A DNA stretch of 64,000 nucleotides, taken from contig NZ_RQFW01000005.1 in assembly GCF_004770145.1 (NCBI RefSeq), positions 248,001 through 312,000 of the forward strand. Direction: 5' to 3'. The position numbers and the translations under genes were made by a program. Shown here in pieces: positions 43,688 to 52,080 of this stretch (position 1 is the stretch's first letter; every line of letters starts with the position of its first letter). A model generated the notes under the pieces. It saw only the letters and a program-made list of their open reading frames with translations, was not told where the DNA came from and ran no database searches. Source of the stretch: Leptospira bourretii. GTDB lineage: Bacteria > Spirochaetota > Leptospiria > Leptospirales > Leptospiraceae.

Positions 43688-44217
43688 ATTTCTTTTATCT
43701 CCAACTTAGTTGCATCAATCAATTGTTCTTTATAAATTCGATTCGGCCAATGAGTGATCATTAGTAAAATAACAGGAATCCCTCGCCACTGATCCATACC
43801 AATATCATATGCAGACTCGTTTACAAAAACACCTAAATTCGTATAACGAAACGTAAGTGTATGTTCGGTTCTAATATGTGAAGGAACAAGTCCCCCAGAT
43901 AAAAAAGTTAAAAAAAAATTCAGTCGATGGATTAATAAATATCGATATACCGGATCTTTTTTTTGCAAAATCACTTCTAACTCTAAATTTGAGTTTTGGT
44001 CTTGAAGAAAGCCTGATTTGAGTAAGGTATCTTGAATCTGTTTTTGTTCCTGTTCATAACGATAAAATCCAGTAAAAACAAATCTTACTTTTTCTTTTGG
44101 TATCGAATAAAGTTTACGTTCTTTGGAAGTAACCATATCAGGAAATGCGGCACAATTTAAAAACAAAAGAAGCCAAAAGAGCGAAAGTAACATTAAAAAT
44201 TGAGATTTACAGTTCAT
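43684..44217 (-). CDS. Lipoprotein, paralogue of its upstream neighbour
   Basis: Start ATG 44217, which has AGGAG 9 bp upstream; the ATG at 44226 sits on that site. The 177-residue protein has a signal ending in FLNC. The body resembles the upstream lipoprotein in layout: a short beta-alpha unit (FTGFYRYEQEQKQIQDTLLKSGF), an Asn-Ser-Asn-Leu-Glu strand, and then hydrophobic helices near an F-rich HRLNFFLTFLSGG. It is probably membrane-bound. Function unknown. Confidence 0.7.
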   Translation of the reverse strand: MNCKSQFLMLLSLFWLLLFLNCAAFPDMVTSKERKLYSIPKEKVRFVFTGFYRYEQEQKQIQDTLLKSGFLQDQNSNLELEVILQKKDPVYRYLLIHRLNFFLTFLSGGLVPSHIRTEHTLTFRYTNLGVFVNESAYDIGMDQWRGIPVILLMITHWPNRIYKEQLIDATKLEIKEI

Positions 44218-44821
44218 CCTGAGCATCTCCTAAAAAATTTGATACCTTTTCTGCAAGGATAGTCTTCCATTCATTCCGATCATCACCCCACATCAGCAGA
44301 AGAGAAACCCAACCAAACACTCGATAAGACTCCATCGGGTATCGGTATTCCTTTTCTAATTTTCCTTTTTTACTCAGGCGAAAAACCAAATAATCATCAT
44401 CTCTATCGATATCTGGAATAATAAACACAGTACTAATCGCAAGGAAACGATTGAGCAAATAAGCACCAAACCTTATTGGATCTCTCTCCGGTAAATAGGA
44501 AACGGGCTCCGTTGATTCCCCTAGAAAAAATTTAAACCTGGGACTCGACTCCAATATGATTTGCAGATGTGCATCTGCCTTTGTTTGGTTTTGATACTGA
44601 ACAGCTGTAAATTTTCCAGAGGATTGTAAAGCAGAAAGAATGTAAGAAATTCTGCGACGGTCAGCTTCATCATCCCAACCAATTAATTCATAACTTAAAG
44701 ATTTATCTTTGATATGTTTTGAAAAATCCAACTTCGGTCTTTCGGAAGAATAAAAAACAGAACAAAACTCAAAAACAAAAGGAAAAAAAATTACAAGCAA
44801 TATAAATGATTTTTTTCTCAA
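44207..44821 (-). CDS. Lipoprotein, first of a paralogous pair
   Basis: The start is a TTG at 44821 with AGGA upstream; the 204-residue protein begins with a signal ending FEFC. It holds the same unit as the next protein (RRRISYILSALQSSGKF, then a strand with DAHLQIILES), and a hydrophobic segment around LLNRFLAISTVFIIPD. The two therefore look like an ancient tandem duplication. It lies 9 bp after alkC. Function unknown; the operon link to DNA repair is unexplained. Confidence 0.7.
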   Translation of the reverse strand: MRKKSFILLVIFFPFVFEFCSVFYSSERPKLDFSKHIKDKSLSYELIGWDDEADRRRISYILSALQSSGKFTAVQYQNQTKADAHLQIILESSPRFKFFLGESTEPVSYLPERDPIRFGAYLLNRFLAISTVFIIPDIDRDDDYLVFRLSKKGKLEKEYRYPMESYRVFGWVSLLLMWGDDRNEWKTILAEKVSNFLGDAQDEL

Positions 44822-44830
44822 ACTTAGTTC

Positions 44831-45937
44831 CTATCCTCTTTTCAATTCAAATTTTCGCAAATCATATTCGTTTCCATTTAACAAAATAGAAATCGTATGG
44901 GTTCCAGGATAATACACTCGAGTGGTAATGGGTGCAAATGAATGTTTTTTGGTTATCTCTATGGTTTCAGATGGCAACAATATTCGTTCACCTAACTGAA
45001 ATACTTTAAATCCATGTTTTCCATTAGATAACCGGAACCCAATTTTATATTCTAGTCTCAATTTCGTTTTATCTTTTGAATTTTGACTTAAATAAATTTT
45101 AAATTCAAGTGCATTTCCAACTTTAACTTCCTTCTGTGACAGTGAAAATTTAAATTTTTCTGGTTTCCATTTTGTGTTATAAGAAAAGAAACCCAAGGCT
45201 TTGGTATTTCCTTTTTTAAGAAGTGTACGGAGGGAATGTTTTAAGGTTTTGTCTAACTCAGATGTTTTGCCAAACTTATGTTTACAGAACTCTAATACTA
45301 ATTCCGGATTTAACTTTGATATATCGTTTAAATGGTTTGCAACACTCCGACGGACAATTTCGTTCCGATCATCCCAAAGAGATTCTAGTATCGACAAATG
45401 AATTTCTGGATTATTTTTAATTTCCGGAATTCCTATTCCCCAAGGTAACATAGGACGACTTCCTTCACTAGCCAACCTTCGAACCATTGGCTCTTTGTGT
45501 TTCGACCAAAGAAACATCTGTTTTAAAGTTTTATCAAAGTGTTGTTTATAAAAAAAACGAATCGCAAATTCAGAACTGGAAAACACAGTGATTTTTTCGA
45601 AAGCTTTCATTGATGTTTCAAAATCACTTAACCCAGATTTGGTGACAATATCATTCAAAAAAATATATGGAAAATTAAAATCGGAAATCCCTTGGTTGCG
45701 AAGTGAATCAATTAAAGTAAGGAGATTAGGATAAATATTTGCGATTGGACCCTGCCAATTTTGAACCACCACTTCGGCAAGTCTGTTGATTCTTTCTTTT
45801 AACTCCATCTCCTTCCAAGGGGAAGAAAATACCTGTTTCTGAAATTCCAAAGGTTTAATATTGGAATCAACTGCATTCAGGTGACTTCCCAAATTCAAAA
45901 CCCAATCATGGGAATACATTTCTTTCAAAGGTTCCAT
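44831..45937 (-). CDS. alkC: AlkC-type DNA glycosylase with Ig-like C-terminal domain
   Basis: A 368-residue protein. HEAT-like helices fill residues 40-265, with the AlkC signature EFAIRFFYKQHFDKTLKQ and VRRLASEGSRPMLPWG. The last 100 residues (KFSLSQKEVKVGNALEFKIYLS ... VYYPGTHTISILLNG) form an Ig-like fold as in known AlkC structures. AlkC removes N3-alkylated purines without flipping the base. It heads a five-gene operon with two lipoproteins, an esterase and an SDR. Confidence 0.88.
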   Translation of the reverse strand: MEPLKEMYSHDWVLNLGSHLNAVDSNIKPLEFQKQVFSSPWKEMELKERINRLAEVVVQNWQGPIANIYPNLLTLIDSLRNQGISDFNFPYIFLNDIVTKSGLSDFETSMKAFEKITVFSSSEFAIRFFYKQHFDKTLKQMFLWSKHKEPMVRRLASEGSRPMLPWGIGIPEIKNNPEIHLSILESLWDDRNEIVRRSVANHLNDISKLNPELVLEFCKHKFGKTSELDKTLKHSLRTLLKKGNTKALGFFSYNTKWKPEKFKFSLSQKEVKVGNALEFKIYLSQNSKDKTKLRLEYKIGFRLSNGKHGFKVFQLGERILLPSETIEITKKHSFAPITTRVYYPGTHTISILLNGNEYDLRKFELKRG

Positions 45938-46190
45938 ACAAACTAGAACGAATCTACATTTGCCTATCGTAAATGGAATCGAAAAAGCAAACCTGCTTTA
46001 ATATACGAATTACAAATAATACCCCATTTTGTCGGTTTCTCGAAGTCGTTATAGATTTTTCAATTAAAATTGATCGTGAAACGAATTTACAAACCACAAA
46101 TAAACCCACTACAAATGGGTTAGATGTAGCTGAACTGCTAGATTTATGTATTTCGTATATAAAGATTGGGATCGGTTATTTATTTACTGC

Positions 46191-47120
46191 TCAAGGATGG
46201 ATATGGATATCTTTTCTTGGGTTTTTTCGTAATGGATTTAGGTCATGCCCTGGGACAATCAGGACACCAGGATTTTTAGATTGGAATGCCAATAATTGAC
46301 CAAGTGAAATCCTTGCAGCTTCTCCATCTGAAGAAATAAAAGGAAGACCAATCGAAGCAGAACGGATGTTATGTTCTGTCCATGCCATGTCACCAGTTAA
46401 CAAGACTGGTCCAGATCCTAAATTTACCAAAAGAGAAATATGTCCTGGTGTATGCCCTGGTGTGGAAAGAACCAAAATAGATCCGTCTCCCACCAAATCA
46501 TACGATCCCTCAAAGGATCCAAATTGGTTTTTAGAAGAAAAATCGATTTGAAACCAGTTTGATATGCCATCATACTCAGTGTTCACATAATTATAGTTTG
46601 GTGATTCTGTCCCATGTTTTATTTCTCGCCGGTCTGCGACAATTCTCGCATTTGGAAATTCCTCTACTGCCCCAACATGTTCTGGATGAAAGTGAGAAAC
46701 TAAAAGATCTCGTATAGAATCTGGATTTTTTCCAGTTGTTTTCAATTGGTTGCGGAAGTCCTGACCCCGGTCTTGTTCCATCGGCATGAGTCCCACACGA
46801 TGTATCCAACCTAAATGTTCAGAGGGATTCGTTGCAATCTCGGAATGGTGTCCTGCTTCAAACGCAACCAAACCGTAGGTTGGATGGGAAATTAAATATG
46901 CCGGTTGGTCCATGCTGATTTTCCCTTCGCCGCCAGTGTAAGCAGCCCAGCCATCAATGACCATTCGTCCCGTTTGGAAAACTTCCAGTTTGAGACCTTC
47001 AATCGGTTTCTCCAGTTGGACCGGAGGAACTTCTTTCGTATAGGGAATCGCGGCTCTGCTAAAACAGCCAAAAAAAGAAAAAAGAACTACCAAAACAAAT
47101 ATCGGAGTTAGGGATTTCAT
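46191..47120 (-). CDS. Lipid-anchored MBL-fold hydrolase, AHL-lactonase-like
   Basis: A 309-residue lipoprotein (lipobox near SFFGC). The metallo-beta-lactamase fold has DLLVSHFHPEHVGAVEEFP, an HxHxEH motif where most members have HxHxDH, then STPGHTPGHISLL, LLTGDMAW and VPGHDLNP, which give the other zinc ligands. It is of the N-acyl-homoserine lactonase-like group, but its place outside the cytoplasm and the Glu substitution make the substrate uncertain. GGAGAG lies 6 bp before the ATG. It is divergent from the MarR gene. Confidence 0.87.
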   Translation of the reverse strand: MKSLTPIFVLVVLFSFFGCFSRAAIPYTKEVPPVQLEKPIEGLKLEVFQTGRMVIDGWAAYTGGEGKISMDQPAYLISHPTYGLVAFEAGHHSEIATNPSEHLGWIHRVGLMPMEQDRGQDFRNQLKTTGKNPDSIRDLLVSHFHPEHVGAVEEFPNARIVADRREIKHGTESPNYNYVNTEYDGISNWFQIDFSSKNQFGSFEGSYDLVGDGSILVLSTPGHTPGHISLLVNLGSGPVLLTGDMAWTEHNIRSASIGLPFISSDGEAARISLGQLLAFQSKNPGVLIVPGHDLNPLRKNPRKDIHIHP

Positions 47121-47180
47121 AATTATCTCTCCACTAAGATTCTTAATGTAAAGATAATTTGATTTTTACTTTGACGTCAA
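47121..47180. promoter_or_regulatory. Divergent MBL/MarR control region with two palindromes
   Basis: An inverted repeat AATTATCT (47121-47128) / AGATAATT (47152-47159) begins directly at the MBL gene start. The perfect 10-bp palindrome TTGACGTCAA lies at 47171-47180, 24 bp upstream of the MarR ATG. Both are typical places and shapes for MarR operators. Binding is inferred from position and symmetry. Confidence 0.55.
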
Positions 47181-47204
47181 GATAAATTTCGAAAGCCTCC
47201 GATT

Positions 47205-47699
47205 ATGGATGCGATGGAAGAAATAATCGAACAATGGCGAAAAGAAATCCCCACACTTTCCCTACGCGGAATGGAAGTATTCGGACGTTTGGGACAAGCG
47301 GCCATTCTTGCAAGTGATGCTGTGGAATCTAGTTTAAGCAAATTAGGATTAAAAATGGGAGAATTTGATGTTTTGGCTTCACTTCGTAGATCGGGACCTC
47401 CCTTCCAATTAAATCCTACTCAGCTTTGGCAAGGAATGTTACTCTCCTCTGGTGCCATGACCAACCGCTTGGACCGTCTTGAAATAGCAGGTTATATCGA
47501 GAGATTTCCCGATCCTAACGATAGGAGAGCCACCTTAGTTTCACTAACAGAAAAAGGTTTAAAACTGATTAACGAAGCTGTTGTTTTGCACACCCAAAAC
47601 GAAGATGAGTGCATTCAGGATTTTACAGTAGAAGAAATAACTTCCTTAAATTCTCTCTTATCAAAACTAAAACGGTCGATAGAAAAAACAAAGAAATAA
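47205..47699 (+). CDS. MarR-family transcriptional regulator
   Basis: A 164-residue protein with a winged helix-turn-helix: LKMGEFDVLASLRRSGPPFQLNPTQLWQGMLLSSGAMTNRLDRLEIAGYIERFPDPNDRRATLVSLTEKG, including the wing motif DxRxxxV. Such regulators repress an adjacent divergent gene and are released by a small aromatic or oxidising ligand. The divergent gene is the MBL hydrolase, with palindromes between them. The start is the ATG at 47205; no clear ribosome binding site is visible. Confidence 0.92.
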   Translation: MDAMEEIIEQWRKEIPTLSLRGMEVFGRLGQAAILASDAVESSLSKLGLKMGEFDVLASLRRSGPPFQLNPTQLWQGMLLSSGAMTNRLDRLEIAGYIERFPDPNDRRATLVSLTEKGLKLINEAVVLHTQNEDECIQDFTVEEITSLNSLLSKLKRSIEKTKK

Positions 47700-47773
47700 C
47701 AAACGTTTGCCTGTAAATTTCAGATATTTATACTAAATAAAAATTTGTTGGATAGGTGTTTAAAAAACTGAGT

Positions 47774-49921
47774 TTACTCCGCAGGCAACCAGACAGCAAA
47801 ACAAGCTCCGTTTGGCACATCCTCCAGTTCAATTTTTCCACCCGTTTGTAAAACAATTTTCTTACAAATATCAAGACCTAAACCCATTCCTTCTCCGTCA
47901 GGTTTTGTAGTAAAAAATGGATCAAAAATCTTATCTTTGATTTTGTCAGGAATCCCCGTACCAGAATCAATGATTGAAACTTTGATCCACGGTTCAATCC
48001 ATTGAATTTTGATTTCTAATGTACCGGCATAACTCATCGCTTGTAATGCGTTGTTCAAAAGATTGATCCAAACTTGATTGAGTTTGTCTCTATTCCCTTT
48101 GCACTTTTTGTCGGTTGAATAAGACTTAATTATATTAACTTTACTTAGGTTGTAATGGTAAAGAGACAGTATGGTTTCTATTTCAAAAATAACATCTACA
48201 ACTGTGTTTCCACTCAAAATATCTTTATCTGTAACCAAATAACTTTTTAGAGCACGAATCACATGTGTCGCTTTTTCTGATGCGACTGAGATGATTTGAT
48301 TCGAACGATAAGCTGCAGATATTGTTGCAACAGTTTCAAGGATGGTAAGAGAATTTTCGCTTTCTAAGATTTGACTGAGTTCATCGCCTAATCGATAAGC
48401 ACCAGTTTCAACGACAAGTTGCATATGTTTTCCATATAAATCCATCTTTAATGTTGATGAATATTTTGAAGCGAGATCCTTTTTTATCAATCTTTCTGCC
48501 TTTCCTTCAAGGAAGGTTTGGTTTTTGATACTTTCTTCTAACACTTTATTAAATCGAACAGAATCCTCTTTACTAAATCCAAGAATTGTTTCGACGATTT
48601 TATTAATTTTATTATTTAGAAAATCAGCAAGAGATTGATTGGAAGAAACTATGGCTCCTAGCGGTGTATTTAATTCGTGGGCCATACCAGCGGCAAGTTG
48701 TCCGAGCACTGCTAATTTTTCAGAAGAAAGAAGTCGATCTTGAGCTTCCGTAAGTTCTTTTAAAGTATTCAATAAACTTTGGTTCAATACTTGTAAATAT
48801 TCATTAGAATTTTTTAATTCTTCTGTTCGAACTTCAACCTGTTTCTTTAAGTTTTCCGAATATTGTTTTTCCAAACGACGCCATTGCACCAACCAAACAA
48901 CTATAAAAATAGAAACAACTACTCCAAAAGAATAATAAATCCAATCGTAATTTGTTTGAGGATTGGGATCATAAATAAAACCCCGTAGATTCATATTTTT
49001 AGGAAGCATTCCGAGATCTGCATACACATCATTGATGTGTTTCCAACGCCCTGGATTCATATAACCCATCTCCACAAGCACTGGTTGGATTAATGGAGTC
49101 ATTTGTTTTGCTTCAAATAATAGTCTTTCCTTCGAATTTCTTTTAGAGTATTTTTCATAAATCAAATCTACAATTTCTTCCTCATGGCTCATTGCATATT
49201 GCCAACCACGAAGACTTGCTTCTCTAAATGCTTTTACTCGATCAGGATGTTCCCGAACCTCGATTTCACTTGTAAAAAAATTATCACCATAAAAATCAAT
49301 TCCAGCTACACGAGGTGAATATTCTACGAAAGGAAAACCTGCTTTTTTAAAATCATAGGCTTGCGTTGTGGCATATCCTGAAAAGGCATCCACCTTACCC
49401 GTTATCAAATCATTTGGATCAAATTTATGCTCTATGAGCTGCAAATCCTTTAGTTCTATACCTTCTTTTTTGAGATAAGCAACTATTTCATCCATCCGAG
49501 GAGTTAACATCACTCGTTTGCCAGCTAAGTCATGAATACTTTGAATATTGGAAGTTTTTTTAAAAAACAAAACAGAAGGAGAATGTTGAAAAATGACTGC
49601 GAGAACAACCACTGGTTTTCCAGCATATCTTTCTTGGATTAGTTCATTACTCCCTACACCATAATGACCGGGAGATTGAATTACTTTTTCGTGAATACCT
49701 TTGATTCCAATTGTACTTTCAAAAATCTCAACATCAAGTCCAAGATCTTTGTAATATCCTTTTTCAAGTGCAGCATAGTATCCAGCGAATTGAAATTGAT
49801 GGAACCATTTTAGGTGAAGGGTTACTTTCTCTGTTCCAAAAATTGGGGAACAAAATATAAACATAACACAAACAGAGAACACATAGTAACATCTTTTAGA
49901 GACAGTGCCCCAGCCCATCAT
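47774..49921 (-). CDS. NMT1/THI5-domain sensor histidine kinase
   Basis: A 715-residue protein. A signal anchor is followed by a periplasmic NMT1/THI5-like binding domain (about 30-310: KVTLHLKWFHQFQFAGYYAALEKGYYKDLGLDV, then GVGSNELIQERY), one TM helix (about 330-350), a coiled coil and a kinase core with His415 (QLAAGMAHELNTPLGAI), N-box INLLNNALQAM, and G2 GEGMGLGLDI. Here too about 130 residues separate the H-box from the second helix, as in the 7TM kinase at 17.6 kb. NMT1 proteins bind thiamine precursors (HMP-like) or similar amines, so a pyrimidine or amine signal is plausible. No response regulator is adjacent. Confidence 0.9.
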   Translation of the reverse strand: MMGWGTVSKRCYYVFSVCVMFIFCSPIFGTEKVTLHLKWFHQFQFAGYYAALEKGYYKDLGLDVEIFESTIGIKGIHEKVIQSPGHYGVGSNELIQERYAGKPVVVLAVIFQHSPSVLFFKKTSNIQSIHDLAGKRVMLTPRMDEIVAYLKKEGIELKDLQLIEHKFDPNDLITGKVDAFSGYATTQAYDFKKAGFPFVEYSPRVAGIDFYGDNFFTSEIEVREHPDRVKAFREASLRGWQYAMSHEEEIVDLIYEKYSKRNSKERLLFEAKQMTPLIQPVLVEMGYMNPGRWKHINDVYADLGMLPKNMNLRGFIYDPNPQTNYDWIYYSFGVVVSIFIVVWLVQWRRLEKQYSENLKKQVEVRTEELKNSNEYLQVLNQSLLNTLKELTEAQDRLLSSEKLAVLGQLAAGMAHELNTPLGAIVSSNQSLADFLNNKINKIVETILGFSKEDSVRFNKVLEESIKNQTFLEGKAERLIKKDLASKYSSTLKMDLYGKHMQLVVETGAYRLGDELSQILESENSLTILETVATISAAYRSNQIISVASEKATHVIRALKSYLVTDKDILSGNTVVDVIFEIETILSLYHYNLSKVNIIKSYSTDKKCKGNRDKLNQVWINLLNNALQAMSYAGTLEIKIQWIEPWIKVSIIDSGTGIPDKIKDKIFDPFFTTKPDGEGMGLGLDICKKIVLQTGGKIELEDVPNGACFAVWLPAE

Positions 49922-49971
49922 CTGTTTTTTATATAGATTTTTTTTACCAAATCAATAATTAAAATAAAAAA

Positions 49972-50514
49972 TCAGCTTTTAATTTTACTTTTAACTTTGT
50001 CTATCCAATCTAAATTTAGCTTTGTTTGTTTTTCAGCATACTCAAGGGTCAAAGACCAATACTCCAAGTCTGGATGTTTTTCCCAATCCGTATCAAGTTC
50101 CTTTTGAAAGTTTTTTAATAGTTTTAAATCTTCCTTTTGTTTACGGACTTCTTCTTCTAACTGTTGGGTTAGTAATTTTGGATTCATATGCCTTCCAAAA
50201 AAAACTTTAAACAACAATTCATTTCTTTTGTTTGTTTGGATCGGTGATTCGTCCATCCAACGTCGGAATGCCTCAAGTCCAGGACGAGTGATTTTATAAA
50301 CTTTTTTCTTTTTTCCGTTGTTATCCGTTTTTTCCCATTCTCGAATCAATCCTTCTTCTTCTAACTTTGCCAAAGTGGGATAAATTTGTCCGAAACTTTC
50401 GCTCCAGAAAAAACTAATTGTGGACTCAATGTATTTTCGGATTTCATATCCATTCATTTCACATTGAGAAAGGATACCTAACAGTGCATATTGTGTTTTG
50501 CTTTCTCGTTTCAT
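49972..50514 (-). CDS. PadR-family transcriptional regulator
   Basis: A 180-residue protein. The N-terminal winged helix (KTQYALLGILSQCEMNGYEIRKYIESTISFFWSESFGQIYPTLAKLEEEGLI) is the PadR DNA-binding domain, and the C-terminal Vir-act-alpha helices follow (FQKELDTDWEKHPDLEYWSLTLEYAEKQTKLNLDWIDKV). PadR proteins repress their own operon. It is the third gene after the reductase and hydrolase, behind a large double palindrome at 52009-52051 that should be its operator. Confidence 0.92.
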   Translation of the reverse strand: MKRESKTQYALLGILSQCEMNGYEIRKYIESTISFFWSESFGQIYPTLAKLEEEGLIREWEKTDNNGKKKKVYKITRPGLEAFRRWMDESPIQTNKRNELLFKVFFGRHMNPKLLTQQLEEEVRKQKEDLKLLKNFQKELDTDWEKHPDLEYWSLTLEYAEKQTKLNLDWIDKVKSKIKS

Positions 50515-50518
50515 TAGA

Positions 50519-51403
50519 TTATTTTAATTCATTAATAAATTGATAGTATGTTGAAACAACTTCTTCTGGCGACTCAATTTGTGGCCAATGTCCTATCTTT
50601 TCAGATAAAAAATAAATAGGGCGAGAAGGAAAAACTTTGGAAAAACGATCTGACATATTTAATCCTGAGTTTGGATCTGCTGGTCCACAAATATAACAAA
50701 ATGGAATCTGGGTATCCAACATAGCGTTTGTCCATCGTTTTTGATAACGAACTTTTTCAAACACCAGTCGGCCAATCAGATAAGCAATCGATTTTCCTTC
50801 TTTATAGTTTAAAACTTCCCAAAAGATATCTAACCAATGTTTGTTTGGTTGGGTGGCAGGTCCGAAAACACGAAAAAGCGATGCCTCTACAGATTTTCGA
50901 CTCATTACCTTACTGATTAATTTTCCAATGACGTTTGGGGTTTGAGATAAAAACCTTTGGATCAGTCTCGGATTGTAAACATCAGAAAAAAGACCTCCAT
51001 TCATAAACGCAATCGAACGTATTTTAAATTTATTTTTTTCCAGTGAAGACAATATTTCTTGCACAACACTAACAGCTAAATCATGGGCCAAAATATCTGC
51101 TTCAGTGATTCCTAAATGATTTGCAACTTCATTTACGATTTCTGCATACTCCTCAAACGAATAACGGTGATTTTGTGGTTTATCGGAAAAACCCATACCT
51201 AAAAAATCCAGAAGAATGATTTTTCTATCTTTGGATATTTTTGGAATGACTAAACTCCAATCATAACTATTGAACGGATAACCGTGTAAAAGAAATAAAT
51301 TCCTTCCTTCTCCTATCGTTCGATAGTAAATAGAAAAACCTTTGAAATTTAAGTATTGTCCATTAGATTCAAATTCATTTAGTTCTTTCTGAAAAAATTT
51401 CAT
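50519..51403 (-). CDS. Alpha/beta hydrolase, haloalkane-dehalogenase/epoxide-hydrolase-like
   Basis: A 294-residue protein with NLFLLHGYPFNSYDW (oxyanion loop), LLDFLGMGFSDKP and a nucleophile elbow ILAHDLAVSVVQE that puts Asp, not Ser, at the nucleophile. The His is in SEKIGHWPQIESPE. The Asp type fits dehalogenases or epoxide hydrolases. The gene lies between the quinone reductase and PadR genes, 1 bp and 4 bp away, so it may detoxify a reactive compound together with the reductase. Confidence 0.87.
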   Translation of the reverse strand: MKFFQKELNEFESNGQYLNFKGFSIYYRTIGEGRNLFLLHGYPFNSYDWSLVIPKISKDRKIILLDFLGMGFSDKPQNHRYSFEEYAEIVNEVANHLGITEADILAHDLAVSVVQEILSSLEKNKFKIRSIAFMNGGLFSDVYNPRLIQRFLSQTPNVIGKLISKVMSRKSVEASLFRVFGPATQPNKHWLDIFWEVLNYKEGKSIAYLIGRLVFEKVRYQKRWTNAMLDTQIPFCYICGPADPNSGLNMSDRFSKVFPSRPIYFLSEKIGHWPQIESPEEVVSTYYQFINELK

Positions 51404-51404
51404 A

Positions 51405-52001
51405 CTATTTACCTTGTTTGGCTAAAGATTCAACATCTTTGGTCCATTTCAAAAAGTCTGATTGTTTCCGAGTTCCTACCTGAGCAAAAACGCTTACTTT
51501 AACAGGAGACACTCCACAAAACTCCAAAGTCCCAAACTTCAACAACTGAACACCCGGAGATTTGTTAAACCATTTGTAATACCAACTAGGAGCATCCATC
51601 GTTACAAAGATACGGGCTGTTTTACCTAACAAAAGTTTTTCGGGAAGGGGAGAGTTTTTCCGATATTTAAAAGAGAATCCCGGTAAAAACACTCGGTCAA
51701 TCCATGCCTTTAATATCGCAGGCATACTGGCCCACCAACTAGGAAATACAAATACCAAATGGTTTGCATCCGTTATCAACTTTTGACTTCGGATCAAGTC
51801 TGGTTCGAGCGTCTGAGGGGAATCTTTTTTATGGCCCATGTGTAAATTATAATCAAAACTTAAATCGGCCAATTTCAGATAGTTCACTGTATGACCCGAT
51901 TGTTTTGCTGAATTTACATAAGTCTCCGCTAAATGAGCACAAAGTGAATTTGGGTTCGGATGGCCAAGGATAACAAGAATATTCCGTTGGTTGGTTTGCA
52001 T
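51405..52001 (-). CDS. NAD(P)H-dependent quinone reductase, flavodoxin fold
   Basis: A 198-residue protein with a flavodoxin-like start (NILVILGHPNPNSLCAHLAE), the FMN/FAD loop LVFVFPSWWASMPAILKAWIDRVFLPGFSF and a C-terminal KWTKDVESLAKQ helix. It belongs to the NQO/MdaB family that reduces quinones with NAD(P)H. GAGG lies 4 bp upstream of the ATG, and just beyond is the double palindrome. First gene of the reductase-hydrolase-PadR operon, so it is probably induced by quinones or related electrophiles. Confidence 0.9.
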   Translation of the reverse strand: MQTNQRNILVILGHPNPNSLCAHLAETYVNSAKQSGHTVNYLKLADLSFDYNLHMGHKKDSPQTLEPDLIRSQKLITDANHLVFVFPSWWASMPAILKAWIDRVFLPGFSFKYRKNSPLPEKLLLGKTARIFVTMDAPSWYYKWFNKSPGVQLLKFGTLEFCGVSPVKVSVFAQVGTRKQSDFLKWTKDVESLAKQGK

Positions 52002-52008
52002 GGGACCT

Positions 52009-52051
52009 CATATCTAATAGATATATTTTTAAGCTATATCTATTAGATATG
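52009..52051 (-). promoter_or_regulatory. Double palindromic operator of the PadR operon
   Basis: CATATCTAATAGATATA (52009-52025) and TATATCTATTAGATATG (52035-52051) are perfect 17-bp reverse complements, separated by 9 bp. Each half also contains its own 15-bp palindrome (ATATCTA-N-TAGATAT), with centres 26 bp apart. It starts 7 bp before the reductase ATG, the right place for PadR repression. Confidence 0.7.
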
Positions 52052-52080
52052 AATTGTCAATCGAATATTTGAAATATTTT

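Noticed and set aside
45973..46299. Plus-strand frame of 108 codons
   Set aside because: It runs into the MBL hydrolase gene on the other strand, has no convincing ribosome binding site and no recognisable domain. The 253 bp between alkC and the MBL gene holds nothing else I can support.
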